Positions 13,328-26,223 of a stretch of DNA of 64,000 bases are shown in pieces. The position numbers and the translations under genes are program-made. Every line of letters begins with the position of its first letter. The stretch's first letter is position 1. The stretch comes from Mesodorylaimus sp. YZB2_4 (taxonomy: Eukaryota > Nematoda > Enoplea > Dorylaimida > Dorylaimidae). The notes below the pieces were generated by a model. That model was given only the letters and a program-made list of their open reading frames with translations. It was not told the origin of the DNA and did no database searches. The stretch is from assembly GCA_030248295.1 (NCBI GenBank), contig JASANH010000055.1, positions 248,001 through 312,000 on the forward strand. Direction: 5' to 3'.

Positions 13328-13519
13328 TTTCTTGCTCAGTCTTATTTATGCCATCATTCTGCGGGGTGCGGTTCCAGTAAACAAACGGACGTCATACAGC
13401 TAATCTCTGCTGCATATGAAAGGCAAGGCATCCCTCCCCTTCCTACTGGTCTACAAGGGGTAAATTTGCTTCTACTTCAGACAAACATCAGCCAACAACC
13501 CAGCCACCACATTTCGTAC

Positions 13520-16500
13520 CTTATTCTGTTCCTCGTCATCCGGACTCTCGGCATTCCTGGTTTGCTTGATATCCTGGAACATTTTATGCAAAAACTGCAG
13601 TTTCACCGACGCTTCTTGATGCGAATGACTGAGCGCCGGCTCCATCGCAAACCAAAGGCATCTGAAAACAGGCTTAATCACCTACGCAATCAAGCCGTCA
13701 TCCAATACGCTTACGCTCGTATTTCTTGCAAAGCTTCCAAGTCGTCGTACGACTGCAACTTTTCGTAAAACGATAACAAATATATGACGTACGACAAATA
13801 GTACTCTGGCTGGAATTCTTCTGGACGGCCTGAAATTTAAACGCCTGTCAAAGTTAGGAAACAATTTCACTGAAGCCATTCCGCATCAAGTCCTGATATT
13901 GCTGGTTTGAGCCCTTGCCTGAACTTGTGCTCTGTCCCATTTGGGATGGGCTGCTAGCTCTTTTTGGCACAGTAAAGTAAGCCAGTTGAAGTGCATGAGG
14001 CTGGGCCTTGGCGCATCAGAAGGCATCGGCAGAGGAACAGGAAACAGTAGAGTTTTTGCAGCCACTTTTCTTTTTCCAGTATGACGGTGATAGGCAGACG
14101 CCGACCCCACCAAACCCAGACCCAGGCACATTGGCCTTCACTTCACTCTTCTGGCAGCCAATATTCAAGAAGTCGAGCAGCTATACGATGTAGGACCACC
14201 GCGACCCGGGTCAATACTTACACTGAACGGTTGGATTTTTGCGAATGAAATCTCGGCGACGTGACACATTGTCCACGATGTAGGCATGGATGAGGCGTCT
14301 GTAGGCCGAAACCTTTTCGTCGTCATCCTCTGATGTCGCGTGCAATGTGGGCACGTAGCAATATATGGCCATGTATTCCAGCGGCAATCTCAATATCGTT
14401 AAAGCGTTTTGCAATTTGAAGGCGAATCTTTCCCTCACATGGCGACAATCATCCTGAAACATAAGATCATATTCGTCAACGCGCCCGTCTGCATGGAAGG
14501 ATGATCTGCACCGCCAAGGCTACCCTACACCACAGTTTACCAACTCACCAGCCCACGTATGGGCATAAGGCAGCCCTCATCCCAGCTTCGTGGCCCTGCG
14601 CATTTGTCCTTATGATCTCACAAAAAAAACCCCGAACCCCTGAAGGCTCATGAAAAAACATGTGAGCCCGACCGACCAGTAAGATGATAAATTCAGAAAT
14701 AAACCATGTTGATTATAGGTACAATAGAATATGCCACCGTCGCATTTTTTGTAAAAAGATAGCTAAAGATAAAGTTTCTTGCCAGGAAGTAAAAACAGAA
14801 AATGGCCGGAAACTTTTCATGCAAGTCCCCACTTAGCGACCTTGGTCACTACATCCCTTCCGCCCGCATCGTCCAGAGCTGATCTCATCTTCTCGTGACA
14901 CTTTACACTAGCTGCCCTTTCGTTATAGTCCGTCTGTACACTATCCCTATATGCATGGTGTCTGACAATGAGTTGGTTTCATGATAATGCGGGGGGGGGG
15001 GGGGCAAGTAGTCAAGTACGTAACACTCTGCGGGTACGTTACAGTCTGTGTGACAGACAGTTGCTTCCTCAAAAATCGTTTGTCATGATGAATTCCTACA
15101 GCTCTGAGAGATCCTAGAGATTCTGGAAATTGAGCAACGAGCTGCAACTCGATATCTAATGCGAGAGAACAAACTGAAACAGAGATCCACGATGATCTCA
15201 TGGCTGTTACGGGAAGCAAGCTACCATACAACGCCAGCTTTGTTCTTTCCCATCAGATATCGAGTTGCAGATAGATGGTCAATTTCAAAGTTTCCAGGCA
15301 TTTTTCAGTTTACACAAGGCCAACTCGTCGTCATGCACCCCTCGTACATTCTGTTCTTTCCTCAATTTAGGTTTCTCCTCTGTTCCTTCTTGACCCCCTC
15401 AGATAAAATGTTAGGCGCAAGGTGGTGAAGCAGACGACAGGGTGGCTGCTAAAATATCAGGACTCTTCGCGATAAGTTTTGACCGTGACCAGGGGCCCGA
15501 TCAATCGCCACCTACGGTCCCCCTGCTGAACTCACCACAATCATTTTCGCCAAAACTCGAAATTGAGCCATCGTCAATAAACTGGCGAAAAATTTCTCTT
15601 GCAAAATTTTCAGCAAGGCTTGTGCCGCCGCCAATCGGAGTGCTGCCTTCTCCGAATAACTGCAAAACAACGACCATAAAAATGCACCCACCTCGTCCAA
15701 TTCTATACATACCTTAATCTTCCATTCTTCTTCACATCGCCGTGAGAATCCAGTACAGCGCAGAGTAAATTAATCGCCTTCGTCGCGATGTTATTCTCAT
15801 TCGATCTTTGCCCAATAACCCATCGCGGAAGAAATTTTATAGCAGCTGCCTAAAAGGTGCCGCCTAATCATTTACGACAGTCCAGGAAAAACAACAGTCC
15901 GCAATTACCTTGGCCTTGGCATGTTCAGCCAGTTCTTCCATTGGACGCCATTCCGCCACACCGTCGTCAATCGATGGAACGAACTAAATCGAATCCAATA
16001 GCTCTGTCATCGCCCTGACTACTCAATTCGATTCATCAATCAGGATATAAACACCAAAACTTGAGCCTTCAGCGGGATTCGAACCCACACCCTTCTGATC
16101 ATCGGTCCAGCATACGTACGCAAGGGGTTGCTATGAGGCTTGGGCCAACCCCCTCCTCGAAAAAGGGGTCAAGGTACAAGGTCTGCCGCATATCAGTGAG
16201 CAGGCAGCATCCGAAACTGGGGGGGGGGTGTAGCCAGGTCCGAACGATATATAGGTTGACCGATAATATCGGCCGATAATTTCATTATCGGTTATCGGCC
16301 GATACCGATAATTTGTTCTGCCGATAATGCCGATAAAACAGATTACCCTGTCAACAAAAGTTCAGGGCGAGCATATGGCCGATCGATAGTGATATGATGA
16401 GGAGCAGGGAGCTACGGATTCTTGATCGAAGAGTTCGGTGCCCAAGAAAAGTCTAGAGCTAAATGATCATGACTTGTCTATTTGGGATATCCGCGATGGC

Positions 16501-19500
16501 ATCAAAGCAGTTTACACTGAGAACAGTTGTCTGCCTGTGTGTGGCATAGGCGAAGGTGGGATGGAGGTAAGGCTTGGTCCTGTACTGGTACTCGCATGCT
16601 TCTCAACGAAGACGACCGCTCTTTCTTGTGGCGTATTGTTTGTATACCGTATACTCAGAAACAAGAGAGCCCTTCAGGCCCCCGGCACAATTCAAGACAG
16701 GTTAGGCTGGCTTAAAAAAAGGCAATGACCAGAAACTGTCACTGCAGTTCTAGCGGTCGACCTTGGGTCAGATTTTTGGGGATGGGTTAGTCTTTCCCCA
16801 TTTGGAGTCAGGGACAGGGACGAGGATGGCCTTTATGGTCTTCCGGGGCTGGAGATAACTCCGTCTGCCGAAAAAAGCTTTCTAGCTGTCGAAGTCCGTC
16901 CATCTGTTTATTTCTTTTCTGGACATGTTCAAAAAAACTTTATGAAGTTTGCCCTGCATTGCAACTACCGTATTTCCTCGAAATCCTCCCCCTCTGGTTA
17001 TTCTCCCCGTCTAGACCCCTATCAAAGTTTATTCTCTCCCCCTTTAGAAATCCTCCTACGGGGACGAATTTGAATTACCACACAGTATCACCAGGTGTGG
17101 AAAATTTTAAGGATATGAGTGTTAGCGCGATAGAAAATGTTTTCCTTGGAGAGTCAGATAATAAAGATGAGGTTGCAGACGAAGATGTCGTGCATATTGA
17201 TTGAATTCGGCTAGGAGTAGCATGAATATGGGAAGAGGATTATTGAAATTAACGAAGTTAGCGGTACTTGTTGGGAAGCTTTTGACTGTCTATCTTTCTA
17301 CAATGGCATCTGGAAAATGTTTGAGTTTTATTCTCCCCCCTCTGGTTATTCTCCGCCGGGGAGAATATCGAGGACATAGGGTATTTCTAATTAGAATAAC
17401 ATATACTGTAACTCTGCATTGCAACTCACAACATTGCGCAAAATGCTCATACAATGTTTTCTGGGCCTTTTCGTTTATCTCAACGTGGAAAAGTGTTTGA
17501 GATTTGATACCCGATGCATGTATTTCAGGGGCGAGGATCGGGGTCGGGGCCCCAGTCGAACACTACAGTCCTCACAAAGTTGTGATACGATCTGCTTTGT
17601 ATATTTTACTTATTATCCCTTCCTAAGGCAGACAAAATAAGTCTTAGACGGTTCTTGGTCTGATTCAAGGTTCCAGAATGTGCACGCACACGATTCACCT
17701 TCGCCTGCGATAGTAGCAAGAAAAATCCAACTCATAATCCAATTCAAATAAAGGAAAATTTGCTAGCTCATTAGTAACTTGCTTTTGTTCAAGCATTGGG
17801 ACCCTGTCCTGCCTGCTAGGTTTTAATATTTATTCCTCTCTTCCTGACGGTGCCACATGGCTGGTCCTCGAGGAGTCACGAGTTGCCTCAAGTAAATCAC
17901 ATCTCCACAGAAGAGCGAGCAAGTTTGTAGTTGGGATATTGCAATTTACATAGTCTTTGGGCCCGAGATTTTGGGCCTCCCGAATAATTCTAATTGGTCT
18001 TGGACGAAAGCCTAGCTTGCGAAATTAAAAAATAGCATGTTTAAGGATTGGGATCTGACCAAAATTCAAATTTCCCGCCCTAAAATTGGAGTTTTTGCAA
18101 ACGTTAAAAAATTATCGGTATTATCGGTTTTATCGGCCGATAATTGCATTATCGGTTATCGGCCGACACCGATAATTGCCTTATCGGTCGGACCTGGGGG
18201 TGTAGCCCCGTGACCCCCCCCTCTACGCTAGACAAATTGTCAATTTTGTAACGTTAAAATTTTGAAAAACGGGTCTGACCCCCCCCTCTAGACAAGCCAA
18301 AAATTAGTGACCCCCCTATGGGGAAGCAAAGAAAATCCCGACCCCCCTCCCCCATCCTCGATGACCCAAAGTTAGTGAGCCCCAACGTAATCCTGACCCA
18401 GCCGCGCCTCTGGACCAAGGGTGCAAGTATACAGGGTCAAGCTACAAAGTAAAAGTCACATTCTCGAAGTAAAGAAAAATCAGCGAGCAGAGGCTGCTCG
18501 GTAACTTTATGAGTCAGCTCGCTGATAATCAAATATTTTTAAATTTGCCGCGCCCACTGATGCTCAGGTGCAAGAACCTTATGACAGTCGGGAGGTAAAC
18601 TTGGCTAGGGCAGCGGGAGGCTTGCGCGAAACGCCTCTCATTGAGTTTTGTTCTCTGTGCAACAGAGTTACCGCGCGTTATCGGACGGGGCGTGGTATAC
18701 CCCAGCGGAGCGTCGGGGGTAGCATGGTACACATGCAAGAGTTTTGCTTTCGCGGAATAACCGATATTCAAGGAGCTGTAACAACATTATCACGGAGGAC
18801 TGAACTCCAGTGCCGGCCAGGCTGTCAGACTAAAAAACTCGTGCCCCTGCTAGAAAACGGGGACGCTGCAACCAACGTGAGACCTTTTCTGTCGATTGAA
18901 TATTGCTGCCTCCAAACCGAGTGCGCAAGCAACGGAATGCAGTACGATCACAGGGCTCAGGCTGAGCAGGGTTGGTTCCGATTTAAAAACCTTAAAAACA
19001 GTGTGAAAACTGTGCGAAAAACCTGCGAAAATCAGGGAAAATGAGAATCTGAGCCAAAATCAGCAAAAACTAAAAAAATTTGCATTCCAGGGTTAAAGTC
19101 GTTAAAATTCAGAGAATAATTTTGATTTTTGTCTAGAAAACATGTAAAAATCAGGGGGTAAATAATCTTCCAGGGAAAACTTAAAGGTTGCATTTCGAGG
19201 TTTCAAACTTGGAAATTAAGAAAATTTCAATTTTTGCCTGGGGTTTGGAAAAATCATCTTACGCGCCGTGTGTGAGCCTTATTAATGAAACAAGTTTATA
19301 ATGCATTGGTAAAAAAAATTTTTTGCTTTCTGGACCCCCTTCCCTTATAAGTCCCCAACAAATTTTAGACCCCCCTCTGGCCGAGCGCTAGGTTTCGGAT
19401 GCTGTGAGCAGGTGAGCCATCCTGCCTACGCCCCTGATCCAAGACACTATGAAAACTCTCAATAGAGTGCGAACGGACCATACCAAGTTACCCACCCTCC

Positions 19501-22500
19501 ACCTCTTGCAATCTCACTTGATCCTCTTACCTCGTCACTCAAAATAATATCCTTTACTAGCAGTTTAGCCACCATGGCCAACTCGCTTTTGAAATCTGCT
19601 GCTGCTCGAACGGCCACTGTGGTCACCACCGCCAATGCTGTCTCCACAGTCGAGCTTTTAAGATTCAATTCACTCTTCATAGTCTAAAACACACACGAGC
19701 TGGGCTGCATTTCTCAAAAAACCCACAACCACAAATATGTCACCTCCATTAACTGGCCTAACACTTCGACTCGTTGCGTCACGCTGGCCAAGCATATAGT
19801 CGCATGCTTGGCATGCTTCGGACCACTATTGACAGCCAATTCTCGCAGTTCGGAAATGACTGTATTCCTGAAGTAATCCTCTTCCCGTAGTTTTACCCAC
19901 ATGCTAAACCCGGACGCAGCCTTGGCAACCTGAGTCGTCCTGAACTTTCGTACGCGACCCTTTAATTTTTGTAGAAACCAATCTAGGGAGCGGTCGAGCC
20001 TTCCTTGGATTAACCATCCCTCGCCAGCCATACTTCCGTACGTACACATTATTTGAAGGGGAACATAGCACGTCAAAATTATCATACGGGAGACTAATCA
20101 AAATTTAAAACTCCCCCCTCACAATTTTGACTTTTCAAAAATTTTAACGTACCAGCAAATATCAGTTATCGACTGACGCACGCCACAGAAGATCAGTCTT
20201 CAGTCTACACTTTTACTGCTCAGGTAGCCAAAGATACCTGTCTCATCCACTGAGCCCCAACTTCTCCAAGACTCCATTACGATAAGCAAGCACAACTTAC
20301 ATTATCGAATCTGGGAAGAAGTTTGCTTGTACTCGTGTGCAATGCGAAATCACTTGCAGACCAACTTTGGCTAGAAAAAAAGGAAACACATTCGAAAGAT
20401 GCACAACTTTTCCAGGGTACTTATCCACAATGTATAATTGGGTCGAATTACCCGACAGGTCACTCATAATCGCCATCAGGACAGATGTCAACAGTGCAAC
20501 AACTTGAACCACCTTGGTCAGTGACACACAATGGCTACACATGTACAAAAGTCTGTCACAACAGAGGAAGCAGACCTGTGGCAGGGATCTGGGTGCAAGC
20601 GTCTCCAAAATAAGTCCCCGATGTGAAACATTACCTAGTTTATAAAATTAAGGTTTTAAAAACCTGTGAAAATGTTGGGCGGTAAATCCAAACATAGCGT
20701 ACGAAATAACCACACCTTTAGTTTTCAAGGGGCACTAAACGTTAGCAGGTCTAGCTTTGAGGACCCATAAAGGGGAAATACCCAGTTGCGCCGTTCGGAT
20801 TGCGCCGTTTCACTTACGCAGTTTCCTGATTGCGCCGTTTTGTGTTGCGCCTTTATTCTTTGGGTTCTTGGGTTTTTGGGCGGGGGGCGGCCCCCCCCCG
20901 GCTCCCCCCCATATGGGTTACTCCCCCCCCCCCCTTCCCCCCCCCCTCCCCACGGGGAAATTTAATTCCTTTTGCGTCTTTTTGTTTTTTTTTATTATTT
21001 TTTACTTTTTCCATTTAGAAAAGCTCGAAGTCCCCCCTAGTTGCATCTTTGGACACCACCTTCGATTTAGCAGGGTCAGTCTAATAGCTCCAGAATTCAA
21101 AATCAGACCTTCAGTACTGTCAAATACCCCATCGCTGCCAGCTGTCATATTAGACCAACCCACCCTCGCACGCTTGCTCACCAGCGAGGGAGTCGCCATG
21201 CCTTAGCAATGCCAGTAAATCTCGCGTCACCTCTTCGCTTCGAAATCCTCCTGGGAACGAATATGAAATGACCTGCAAAAAACTTAACTCCAGCCTCCTA
21301 AACGACCAATCTAATCAGACAACTCACCAACAACAAGTTCAATCCCCGATCCAAAACTTGTTCGTACGGTACACCTTCGACTGTGATCGAAGAATCCAAA
21401 GCAGTCAGGGCTTTCTCCACCAGAATCTTGACCCCGTCACCATCGATTATGACCGGAGCGCATCGTTCCAACAATAAACGTGCAATAGACTGCAACTCGC
21501 GCATCTTGCTGCCTGGACCCACTTTCACGAACAGCTCTTTCTAAAAATAATCACTCAAATACTAGCGTAGCGATCATTATTTTCAGGATCGGTATCGGGA
21601 CTCGCTCAATCCCGACCGGGATCGGGATCGGGATTTTTTAAAGAGAGCGCTTTTCATTGGCTATAGATGACCTACAACCCACACTGAGTAGCCAGCAAAT
21701 TAAAAGCCACAGATTCCCTTTCCTTAGATAAATTTTAGTGCAGTATTTATCATTGCATTCAAAATCAGGCGAGCGAAGAATCAGTTACAAATTAGCAAAC
21801 AAATCCCTTCCTTCCCCTCTATCAATTCAATCATCCGCCATGGTCTCTATATTTCCGCCTCTGAAACATTTTGATGGCCATGACCATCTGAGTCAGTTTC
21901 AAGCAGAATGTCGATAGCTTCTGCAGCAAGCCCACCATCTAATGATGGCAAATGCAGGCTGTTACTATATCCAACTGGGCGCAAATCGTACATCAGAAAA
22001 AGCAAGACTTGTACATTTTATGGGAGTAGTTTCATCCGATCATGCCATTATCACCCCTACAGCTCGTTTCCCATACACCAGCCCCATTCCCTGTTGCAAT
22101 AAAAACATTTTATCTCCACAATATTCAGTCCCCAATCCCGACCACTTTTTATCGGGACTGGGTTCGGGAGGGGCAATACCGACCGGGATCCCGAACGAAC
22201 GCTATTAAATACACAGGCACATTCCCGCAAAAGCTAAGTGGCCTTGGTTTCTAGTTTCATATCTTTAAAAGATGTAAGAGCCTGGCTCCAAATCCGGGGC
22301 ACGGCCGAATGAATCTTTTTATTTTATGTTGAATTTTTTTAAATGAGACAGACACGGAGAAATCGAATTCCGCGATCTCATAATAACCACTTATATTCAA
22401 AAACGGTCGTTGGCTGCTAGAAGCTGCAAATTTCTGCTATAGCTGATATCTGATCGTGAGCTGTAATCTGTCCCCAGACAGTGATCACTGCTTGCTGCAA

Positions 22501-25061
22501 ATGACTTGAAACGACAACAGCTACCTTTCAGAACAGCTTGATTCAAAGTGGAGAAACTTGCCAAAAACCTCGCCAAACGACCGTTTAGATGCAAGTGGTA
22601 TCCAATGCGACTCAGCGGGAACTCCAATTTTGGTTCTTAACATAACAAGTCTAAGTTTAGAAACTGTGCGGCTTGCTTTTACAGCTTCAGATATCAGGAC
22701 CGATAAACTTAATATTCAACACCTGCTTGCCATTAATTTCACGCTCACCCTTAGGAAGATATCGAACTTACGATAGCTTCATTCACTTCGGCCGTGGTAT
22801 AATCGTCACCAACCAAGTAGTCCACCAAACTAAAAGCACGATCGTCGGCGGACAAAAAGTCAAAGAATTCTTTTAATTGCTCAGTTGATTTGTGGGCGTT
22901 TGGAAATCGATCTAAAAACACAAAGTTCCACAACGGCGCAAAATTAAGAGTAAGTCCATCTACCGCCCAGATTCCGAATCTTCACAGCAATCTCTTCTTC
23001 GTCTCGTTCGGGCAGAGGTTTCGATCGCAGATCAAGGATAAGCCGCACCAGTAAGCGAATACTGAAAGAATAGAACAAATGAATCACTTCCTCCTGCAAC
23101 CAGCACACGTATCAATCATGGGCAAGATCGGCTGGGTAAGAGGGGGATTTGGGGAAGGGGTAGAAACCAGATCAGATAGCGAGTGAGGCAGGCCAGGCCA
23201 GGCCAGGTCAGGTTTGGGTCGAGTGAGTTGTATGAGAGATGATTGAGTTGTATGACTGTTTACATCCAGTACTGTAGGCTGGCTCGACAATTGGCTTGTG
23301 CTTGGAGGCCCAGATGCAATTTGATCGCTTTTGCTTGCTTCCTTTTCTTTTTTCCTGCTGGACCTGAGGTGGGGGGAGGGGGGTTTCGAGAGGAAGGGTT
23401 CAATGTCCTGGCCGTCCCAACAGGGGGTGGGGTTACTACTACCCCCTTGCCCATACTTGACCAGTATTCTCTTCACTCCTCACCTGTGTTGTTGTTTCAA
23501 TATCTCGTTGAAGGCTCTAAAATAAAGAATCGATAAAACTGAAACACCAAATATAATATGCCTTACTTCACGGCGTTCTCATCTAATGTACAATACAAAT
23601 CGAATAACATGCCCATTCTTTCATCAGTATCTGCCAAGTATGGGACCAACGACGTGTAGGTCAGTTTCTCGCAGAGTAGTCTAAAATGCAAATAAAAAAG
23701 GTCAGCATGAACAGACAATTATCAGGCGAGAATCGAATAGATATCCAATAACCCATAAGTCTTTTCTAATTTTAACTAATTAGCATCCGTTAGATTTTGT
23801 CGACCAACTTAAACCCCTTAAGATGCAACCTGCATGAGGTCATCAACTTTTTGCTCTACCAGCCATCCAGTCCAGTATTTGACTGGATAAACGGACATCG
23901 TTGCAGTGTTGCACCATATACTGTCAGAATGCCCCAATCTCAATGTCGCCGTACCTTGTTACTGAAAGAAACAAATCGTCGACTTACTTATCCTCGACAC
24001 CGCCAAGATAATACACGTGCAGGATTTTGTCCTTGATCCACGACAATCGCTTCATTTCGTCAGACATCTTATTCCGATTTGCTCTTCGGTAAAACGATGC
24101 CAACGTCAGCAGCGCTTGGTGTCGTACTTTATACTAAAACCAAAACATAATTTTCCTGGCTAGTTCAGAGTGGAACCTTGTAAATTCCACTTACTTTCTT
24201 ATCCAATGTTCGATCTTTCAAAACTGACAGGAACTGAGCGGTCAGAAATGAGTAGTCATGGTTAGCAACACTGGAAATGGCAACGATGGCTTCGTGCCTG
24301 ATATCTTCTTCAGGATCTCGAGATCGGTTAACAATAGCTTCTAAAACACACAGAACGAAAAAATTTTGAGACGTTGAAAACCAGCACAGGGACTTGACGA
24401 AATCAAACATATTTCCCCAGTCAGCCTCTGATCCTCGAAAATTCTCTTCTCCCCTACATGATAGACAATGCTTCTAACGTCAAAACGAAAAGCCCCTTAG
24501 GTCTACTTACCCGATATATCTGGTCGAAACTCGGGACGACTGCAAAAAATGTTTACGCAACATTGGACCATTTCAAGACGTACAGAACGGCTGACATCAC
24601 AGAACCTACAGTGCAATACACTGAAACTTTTGAAGTCATAGGGTACACGTGATAAAAATGCAATATGTTGGTTCACAGCTAAGATTTTCTCTTTCGATCG
24701 AACAAAACAAGAAACTTACCTTCCCATGAAATCCGTCCATAACGATGGATTTTCATCAGCCACATTCGATTCTGGATCAGCGAATAATTTTGCCAACGCC
24801 GCCACGCATGTCAATCGCTCATTTTCATCAACGCTCTATAATTTCAAAAAATATGAAATTTTAAAAATCTGCTACAAAAGTATAACAAACCCTCAATCTT
24901 CCGACAATTTCATTAGTTTCTAAATCTGCTCTCAAATTTGAATAATTTGCAATGGACGTATTATTGAAGGACGATTGGTTCATAGTCGAACGTTTTCGAC
25001 GTTTTGGTCTCGTCGAATCGGCATCGCTCGTTGAACCGTTCAAATTTTTTGTTTTTCCCAT
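13520..25061 (-). CDS. PDS5-like cohesin regulator, 20 exons, 3' end unresolved
   Basis: A HEAT-repeat protein of chromatin that controls cohesin loading, acetylation and release. Exons run 25061-24891, 24835-24720, 24605-24511, 24340-24195, 24133-23988, 23680-23567, 23516-23484, 23061-22964, 22911-22772, 21540-21328, 21272-21182, 20370-20301, 19867-19744, 19683-19531, 15983-15909, 15849-15713, 15659-15536, 14453-14222, 13829-13715 and 13661-13520. All phases agree, giving about 845 residues. Diagnostic matches to PDS5 are DPEEDIRHEAIVAI, LKDRTLDKK, LLVKDIILSDE, LRLPLEYMAI and DIKQTRNAESPDD. The ATG at 25061 is followed by a basic stretch (RPKRRKRS, a likely NLS). The HEAT region then begins where vertebrate PDS5 is already near residue 260. 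The frame can read on to a stop at 13472; a further exon is more likely. Confidence 0.92.
16064..16110 (-). repeat. tRNA-related SINE fragment
   Basis: TGAGCCTTCAGCGGGATTCGAACCC is the inverted B-box-like half also seen at 38238, 46508 and 62497. Only this half is present. It lies in a PDS5 intron. Confidence 0.4.
16186..19412. repeat. Outer inverted repeat enclosing the hAT-like element
   Basis: GCAGCATCCGAAAC at about 16206 recurs inverted as GTTTCGGATGCTGTGAGCAGG at about 19393. The material between is the hAT-like element, then C-rich blocks (GACCCCCC, repeated, 18218-18345) and a long unrecognised stretch. This suggests an older element broken by a later insertion. Confidence 0.4.
16230..18195. 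mobile_element. hAT-like element with TATCGGCCGATAA subterminal repeats
   Basis: The left end reads AGGTCCGAACGATATATAGG; the right end, inverted, reads CAGGTCCGACCGATAAGG. Inside each end sit several copies of TTATCGGCCGATAA-type motifs (16258-16336 and 18115-18190). GGGGTGTAGCC flanks both sides, consistent with a target duplication although its exact frame is unclear. The interior has only unrecognised short frames and two CCCCCTCTGGTTATTCTCC blocks (about 16982 and 17338), so it is probably non-autonomous. It sits in the intron between PDS5 exons 14 and 15. Confidence 0.6.
20770..20960. repeat. GCGCCGTT repeats and G/C homopolymer cluster in a PDS5 intron
   Basis: Four loose copies of TTGCGCC(GTT) occur within about 70 bases and are followed by a dense set of G and C runs up to about 13 long. 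No function can be inferred. An intervening frame of 149 residues is low-complexity and not a gene. Confidence 0.45.
21569..22203 (+). repeat. MITE-like element, family B, longest copy
   Basis: It begins GTAGCGATCATTATTTTCAGG.. with CCCGACCGGGATCGGGATCG and ends GGGATCCCGAACGAACGCT. The interior matches 45050-45487 over more than 400 bases (for example CAATCAAATCCC, TCGCCATGACCATGTGAGTCAG and CATTTTATCTCCACAA in near-identical form). It lies in the PDS5 intron between exons 9 and 10 and has no coding capacity. Confidence 0.75.
23275..23460 (+). repeat. Dispersed repeat, inverted partner at 44935-45035
   Basis: AGAGGAAGGGTTCAATGTCCTGGCCG...CCCCCTTGCCCATACTTG matches the reverse complement of the sequence around 44940-45025. 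It lies between PDS5 exons 7 and 8. No coding similarity is visible. Confidence 0.5.
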
Positions 25062-25112
25062 ATTTTGGTTGAATGGAGTGGAAAACTTTCCCCACAGAGA
25101 AACTTTTCCCAC

Positions 25113-25125
25113 TTTTTGGCGGGAA
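25113..25125 (-). promoter_or_regulatory. E2F-type site upstream of PDS5 start
   Basis: On the PDS5 strand the sequence is TTCCCGCCAAAAA, close to the E2F/DP consensus TTTSSCGC. It lies about 52 bases upstream of the proposed ATG at 25061. Cell-cycle control would suit a cohesin regulator. Against this, GCGGGAA motifs recur elsewhere in the window inside a short repeat, so the match could be incidental. Confidence 0.4.
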
Positions 25126-26223
25126 TAAACAACCACAAAATGGTATCTAGCTTTCTCTGTGCGACAGAGTATCCACGCGGGCTGATGTGCGTAGGATACT
25201 CTGTCAACTTTCGCCACCCTGAGAGCGGCCTTGAGGGTCTGCTCCAGGGTCGCTCTCGCGCGTCCTAGCAGACATGTATATGAATGCGCGAACTGTGCGC
25301 GGCTGAGTGGCTACTGTAACCGCTGTAGTTTCAGATTTTCGCTCGTGTTTTACCATTTTTTGCCTTCTTTTGCCATTCGTGAGACTCAAGCAAGCAAAAA
25401 TCACAAAACGAAAAATGCGCAAATTCAAATTCAGACCAACAGGCACATCGTTTTCGTTATATTCATCATGGAGACAAAAATACAAAATGCGAACACAGAT
25501 AAAACAAAGAAACACTAGTTCAATTCATCAATGTGATCAACAGAAGCGGGTTCTAAAACAAAAATTGTCATCTCTTAGTCTCGAGAACATTTTTTAATAT
25601 AAAAAACACTCACCTTTGTCTTACAATATTCCAATCGACAAGCTTACTGCAGACCTAATTCCGCCTTTCCGTAATTCGTCGTATTGTAAAGCACCGATCT
25701 ATAAAAGAGCATAATGAATAAACAACCTAGAAAAGTTAGCGACTGTATCAGTAAAATTGAAACTACTAATGCACATCATTGTTTTCCCCAGAGCAAGAAA
25801 GTGACTACGTGAGTCCTCGAATTTTACATAAACGGGCGGTTAATCTTTACTGATTATCACTTCCTTCCTACATTATTTTCTTTTCTCCGATAGGCCTACT
25901 GAAAAATTCCCCTAAATCCTTAAAGGATGCAAACAGTTCTCAGAATGACGAAAAAAACCACGCTTTTGTGAATTCATAAACTATCTCACCTGTCTTTCTT
26001 CGCTTCGAGAATAAAAAATGTTCCGAAGTTTGATGCGATTACATACAGGCGAAATTTTTCATGATTTGTTCCCCCAAACGGAACCTTCCCCTAAAAATAA
26101 AAACAAAAAATGAAGTAAAATTCGAATTCACAATAGCAATAATTCATTTCAGGTACTTCTAGCTACATTTCACGCAAAAAATTCCAATATAACAAAGTTT
26201 CTCGCCAAGGTTCGCTCCAGGGT

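Noticed and set aside
18568-19044. 158-residue plus-strand frame
   Set aside because: It lies inside a PDS5 intron within transposon debris, has no domain, and its codon use looks random.
21020-21150. Possible extra PDS5 exon reading AGSDGVFDSTEGLILNSG..
   Set aside because: It has usable splice signals, but the protein does not fit PDS5 and its phase would break the good exon at 20370-20301, which aligns with the family and restores the frame.
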